Assembly: GCA_022885665.1 (NCBI GenBank)
Contig: JAGQDJ010000633.1
Span: forward strand, 1,426,001-1,490,000
Length of the DNA stretch: 64,000 nt
Source of the DNA: Triops longicaudatus
Lineage: Eukaryota > Arthropoda > Branchiopoda > Notostraca > Triopsidae
Direction of reading: 5' to 3'
Below are positions 56,730-64,000 of the stretch, one piece after another. Numbering within the stretch: position 1 is the first letter of the stretch; every line of letters begins with the position of its first letter. The position numbers were made by a program, and so were the translations under genes. The notes beneath the pieces were generated by a model. It was not told the DNA's origin. It saw nothing but the letters and a program-made list of their open reading frames with translations, and made no database searches.

Positions 56730-56771
56730 GAAAGGAGCTCCAAATTAGTCTGATCATTCAGAGCTCCTTTC
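56730..56771. repeat. 11-bp perfect inverted repeat, 20-base loop
   Basis: GAAAGGAGCTC (56730-56740) and GAGCTCCTTTC (56761-56771) pair perfectly. The loop contains AATTAGTCTGAT, and a near copy AATTTGTCTGAT appears about 60 bases further on. This may be a small mobile-element remnant or a hairpin RNA gene; the sequence does not decide. Confidence 0.75.
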
Positions 56772-57623
56772 ATTTGACAACAAACTCGTAACTCCACGGG
56801 ATTTTAATTTGTCTGATTTTGCGAGACTTTGAAACTGGCTCGGAAACCTTCAGGTAACTGACAGGGACCGTTGTGCGGGGTGCTATTGTAGAGAAAATAT
56901 ATTTATAAAGACACCATACGAATGTTTCTACCTAGCATCAACTCTCCCACCATACTTAATTATCACAAAACTGAAGTTTTGCTTTGCTTTTTTTTTACTT
57001 ACATTTTTCGCTGTTGCCTTTTTTGGGTGATGAAAGGCTAAATTTTGAGACCTTTAAAAGTCATCGACGCACTTAACCCTCACTTCACTATGACATGGTC
57101 TTTCTTGCAAAACCTTATAGTTTACGTTCTGTACATCGCTTTCTCTCAATATATGAACACTTAGTAATCCTGCTTCTTTTGCTTGCTGAGGATACAATAA
57201 ATTAAGCTGAGGTAAGTCAGCAAGCCTTTGTTTCGGAATTTACTCTGTCAGAAAAAAATAGTTTACTGCTCTTCAGAAATCCACTACGAGCTCTAACAAT
57301 ACCGAATGTACTTATTTTTATTGTGGCATGTATCTACAGTTAGTGCGTCTTTGGTGATAAGAACGTATTAAAACCACAATTTTAAGTAACGATAAAGCTA
57401 TGCCACTTACCGGATACAGAGCTGGGCACATTTCCTCTTGCAATATCCGAACGTCAGAAATCTTTCATGAAGTGGCAGACCCGAACTTCCTCCCTTTATT
57501 TAAAACACGTAAACGGTATTCTTGTCGCTGACGGCAACAAACTATTCTAGTATAAAAACGTAACTCGGTTGCCCCGCTATTCCGAAACAATACGAGCTCG
57601 AACACAACAAAGTGTCGGTCCTT

Positions 57624-57719
57624 TTAATGGACAAAGAAAAACTGGTAAATGATGCAGGCGACCACGGTTAAAAATGACGTAATGAAAATGGCCACTAAGA
57701 CGATCATCCAGGGCTCCAT
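57624..57719 (-). CDS. Candidate small membrane peptide (31 codons)
   Basis: An ATG-initiated frame of 31 residues starts MEPWMIVLVA, is almost wholly hydrophobic with Thr/Ser and one Cys (one predicted membrane helix), and ends FFFVH before TAA. The frame stays open upstream of the ATG for about 30 codons, including DNFKSSRAEYRS, so it could instead be the last exon of a longer gene; CAG at about 57738 would be a possible acceptor. Size and shape recall SERCA-regulating micropeptides, but no sequence match to sarcolamban or sarcolipin is seen. A 31-codon hydrophobic frame is common by chance in T-rich DNA. Confidence 0.2.
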   Translation of the reverse strand: MEPWMIVLVAIFITSFLTVVACIIYQFFFVH

Positions 57720-58113
57720 TGAACGGTACTCCGCGCGGCTGGATTTAAAATTATCCGTTTCGTTCCCACCAAGGAACAAAACGAGAGTGATTAATTGTTA
57801 GGGAGGTGGTTTATTGCTCAGAACCCCAAATCCTTCTTCACTTCCTTGCAGACGATCTTCTTTACCAATCACCTCGAATCCTACGAACAATAACGGACCC
57901 AGCACTTCTTGTCCTTAACAGATGTAACGATCCAATTAAGTCTTGCATGTGACTTTCAACTAGCACATTTCACAAATTCATTTGTTTTTTCTCGCTCTTT
58001 ACCCATTCGGTAAAGGTAATTAAACTTCAGTCTTTCAAATTCCACCACATGTGGTTTTCTCTTCCCTAAGCGAAAAACGGTAATTAGTCCAAGCAACTTA
58101 GTTTAGGATTACT

Positions 58114-58689
58114 TTACTTGAATAATGTGCAGTACAACGAGCGGTAGTAAAGCAAACAACTTCTTTCGAATCTTCCTTCGGTACGGAGGAGGCGTTGTTG
58201 ACAGGAACATCCAGCGTACTCTACTGAATGCGAAGATGCTGAGCTTGGCAATAGCCACCCCACATCTCGATCAGCCGGCTCGTGCCGTACGCGTTGCCCG
58301 ATTTCTTTGACTACCCTATCAAAAGTGGCATGAATCAAAAGACCAGTTCCTACTCGAAGCTTTAAACCGCCTTTAAAGGTTTGCCGAGAAGGGGTGGAAG
58401 GATGAAGGGGTGAGAAGAGGTAAAAAAAAAGATAGATGGACAAGGTTTCTATGTAAAAAAAAAAAATGAAGCAAAACGGAAGTTGTGCGGACAGACTTTG
58501 AAGGAAAAACATGCCAGTTACAATGGATGCTTTGAGAAGACGCATGACGCTAATAACATACAGCGCCGAAACACACCATGCAGAAACTTTCCTTTTGAAA
58601 CTGTCCGAAATTGATTTATTGATGGGCTGCAAATAAAGGATAATCGCGCATAGGACACAAGGCGAAAACAAATTTGGCACCACTCGCAT
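58114..58689 (-). other. Unassigned 191-codon open frame
   Basis: This is the longest unexplained frame in the window outside the poly-T tract. It is longer than expected by chance (well under one expected at this base composition), yet its translation mixes hydrophobic T-rich stretches with a more protein-like C-terminal third (around HATFDRVVKEIGQRVRHEPADRDVG) and matches no family I know. Nearby frames at 58674-59006 and 58744-58938 (plus) and 58998-59249 (minus) are also open. It may be part of a spliced gene, an old repeat, or chance. Confidence 0.2.
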
Positions 58690-59376
58690 TGTCCTATCGG
58701 CTCATAAGGGAAGCTCGGAGGGCGTGGGTAGGGTGTGTGAACGATGATGATGACCAACTCATTGATTTTGAGGCAGATGACTGGAAGGAAACAGGGGTTG
58801 CTTGTTTCAGTCGATCAGGACGCCAGGGTGAAAATGCATACACAATCCACGGGCTTTGCAAGCTCCCCGTCAGCGGCACCAAAAATCGATTCTTCAGAAA
58901 TCGGATTTCCGCCTACGCAGGAGATTCGCAGACAGTAATGGGACAAAACCTGAGAACCATACCCTCTCGCTGCTCCTTACGCAAGAAAACTGGGCTTCTA
59001 ATTTAGCGCAAATGTCATCAGAGGTGCAGACGTCACCTCATCCGGTCTTAAGTGAGGAAGCTCCTTGTTAAAAGTCACCAGCCAAAGCGATAACAATGCC
59101 AATGGCTTTCTTTGCTCTTCTTTTTTCCTTGTCAGCTCTTTAGAGAACGTCATCCTCTCTTGCCAACTCTCGCCCCCGTCTTCAGCAACACGTACACAGT
59201 TTTCACAAAGATGATCCTTTTCCCTCTTATCAAAGCTACAATTTCCCATCCCTCAAGCCCACTAGCTAACCATTAACCCCATCATCGGACTAAACGTTCA
59301 AAATGTATTGTTACAGGGCATATCATAAATCACAAACAAGAAAACTCCGAAAGGCCAGACGCAAGTTATAGATTTT

Positions 59377-59382
59377 TTTATT
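59377..59382 (-). promoter_or_regulatory. Possible polyadenylation signal for Nedd4
   Basis: AATAAA on the minus strand, about 540 bases downstream of the Nedd4 stop codon, in a T-rich stretch of the plus strand. Position and sequence fit a 3' UTR end, but this is a motif match only. Confidence 0.3.
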
Positions 59383-59919
59383 AATTTACTCCTAACCCCC
59401 TTTTCTATAGTAACAGACGGAAGTGCAACAATGCACACGGGTTTTGTAGGTCTTTTCCTCTTTGTAGGCCGCAGTATCTTTTTAGGCACAAAAAATATAC
59501 AAAGATAATTCATTAACACATCACGTCATTCGGAAAATATTCAAAAAAGAACCCAGGAGCGGGGGATGGGGGGGTGGAGACTAGGGTATAATAATTAACT
59601 CTGTTGACAGGTAAATTTGGACGTATGCTACATATAGGGTTAAGTGAGTTTTCGTGAGAAAAAAAATAATAAATAATAAAACTAAAAGCGAAAGATTGCA
59701 ACTTGCCCATAGCTTGCCATTTTTTTCGAGTGAAGCTTATAGCAGTCCCCACATGTAAGAAAAATAAAAGGAGGTTAGCATTGTAAAATTGGATGAAACT
59801 GAACGACGCAGAGCTTGCTGGTGTGAACTTGTTTCTGTACAAGATTTAGGAAAGTTTTGCAAAACTGATCATAGAGCAAGTAAGATCAGGTAAATATGAG
59901 CTATATATGTAACAAGTTT

Positions 59920-63885
<3,966 letters not shown>

Positions 63886-64000
63886 CCAGTCGCAGCGTAG
63901 AGCTTTTATGTACCAAAATTAAAATACAACAAGACACGGCGCAAAACACAACTCCAGTCAAAACAGGATAGGTTCACACGCTACCAGTCAGCAAAATCAT
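63886..64000. other. Upstream flank of Nedd4
   Basis: 115 bases at the window edge, presumably 5' leader or promoter of Nedd4. An additional upstream coding exon cannot be ruled out, but the ATG at 63885 gives a clean first exon ending at a GTGAGT donor. Confidence 0.5.

Larger units (their letters stand above)
51960..59919. other. 8-kb spacer between PH-domain gene and Nedd4
   Basis: The missing first exon and promoter of the PH-domain gene should lie at the left of this interval, and the Nedd4 3' UTR at its right. I examined minus-strand starts near 52710-52860 and 53890, but none ends in phase 0 at a convincing GT donor. Three inverted repeats lie at 55796-56771, a small membrane-peptide frame at 57624-57719 and an open-frame-rich patch at 58114-59250, each listed separately. 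Everything else is unassigned. Confidence 0.5.

Overview
This is animal nuclear DNA: intron-rich genes with GT-AG splice sites, no operons, A+T-rich spacers and long introns beside introns as short as 52 bases. The gene set (a class-1 transmembrane semaphorin, an R7BP-type RGS anchor, stomatin-like protein 2, a PLEKHO-like PH protein and a C2-WW-HECT ligase) fits an invertebrate. The semaphorin resembles arthropod Sema-1a down to its C-terminal tail, so an arthropod is the best guess. No ribosomal, prokaryotic, CRISPR or viral genes were seen.

Layout, left to right. 1-13755: no gene recognised. 13756-29763 (+): complete 17-exon semaphorin, 831 residues, with long 5' introns (one holding an uninterrupted 694-base poly-T run) and a compact 3' half. 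29764-34841: repeat-rich spacer with two tRNA-like elements, a diverged 320-bp duplication and two identical AGGTCA direct-repeat motifs. 34842-41819 (-): complete 5-exon R7BP homologue, 253 residues, with a 5.2-kb first intron. 43386-47129 (-): complete 9-exon mitochondrial stomatin-like protein 2, 379 residues. 48089-51959 (-): PH-domain protein of probable PLEKHO/CKIP-1 type, 787 residues visible, first coding exon not found. 51960-59919: about 8 kb without a confident gene but with three strong inverted repeats and two unexplained open frames. 59920-63885 (-): complete Nedd4-type E3 ubiquitin ligase, 18 exons, about 849-857 residues.

Exon boundaries were worked out by hand from splice signals, reading phase and protein-family continuity. 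In four genes every junction joins in phase; the only non-obvious donor is after Nedd4 exon 6. The genes do not form a pathway; each has its own role (axon guidance, neuronal G-protein regulation, mitochondrial membrane organisation, PH-domain signalling, ubiquitination). No convincing new biological system was found. The most unusual items are the poly-T tract, the paired nuclear-receptor-like motifs and the hairpin-rich spacer.
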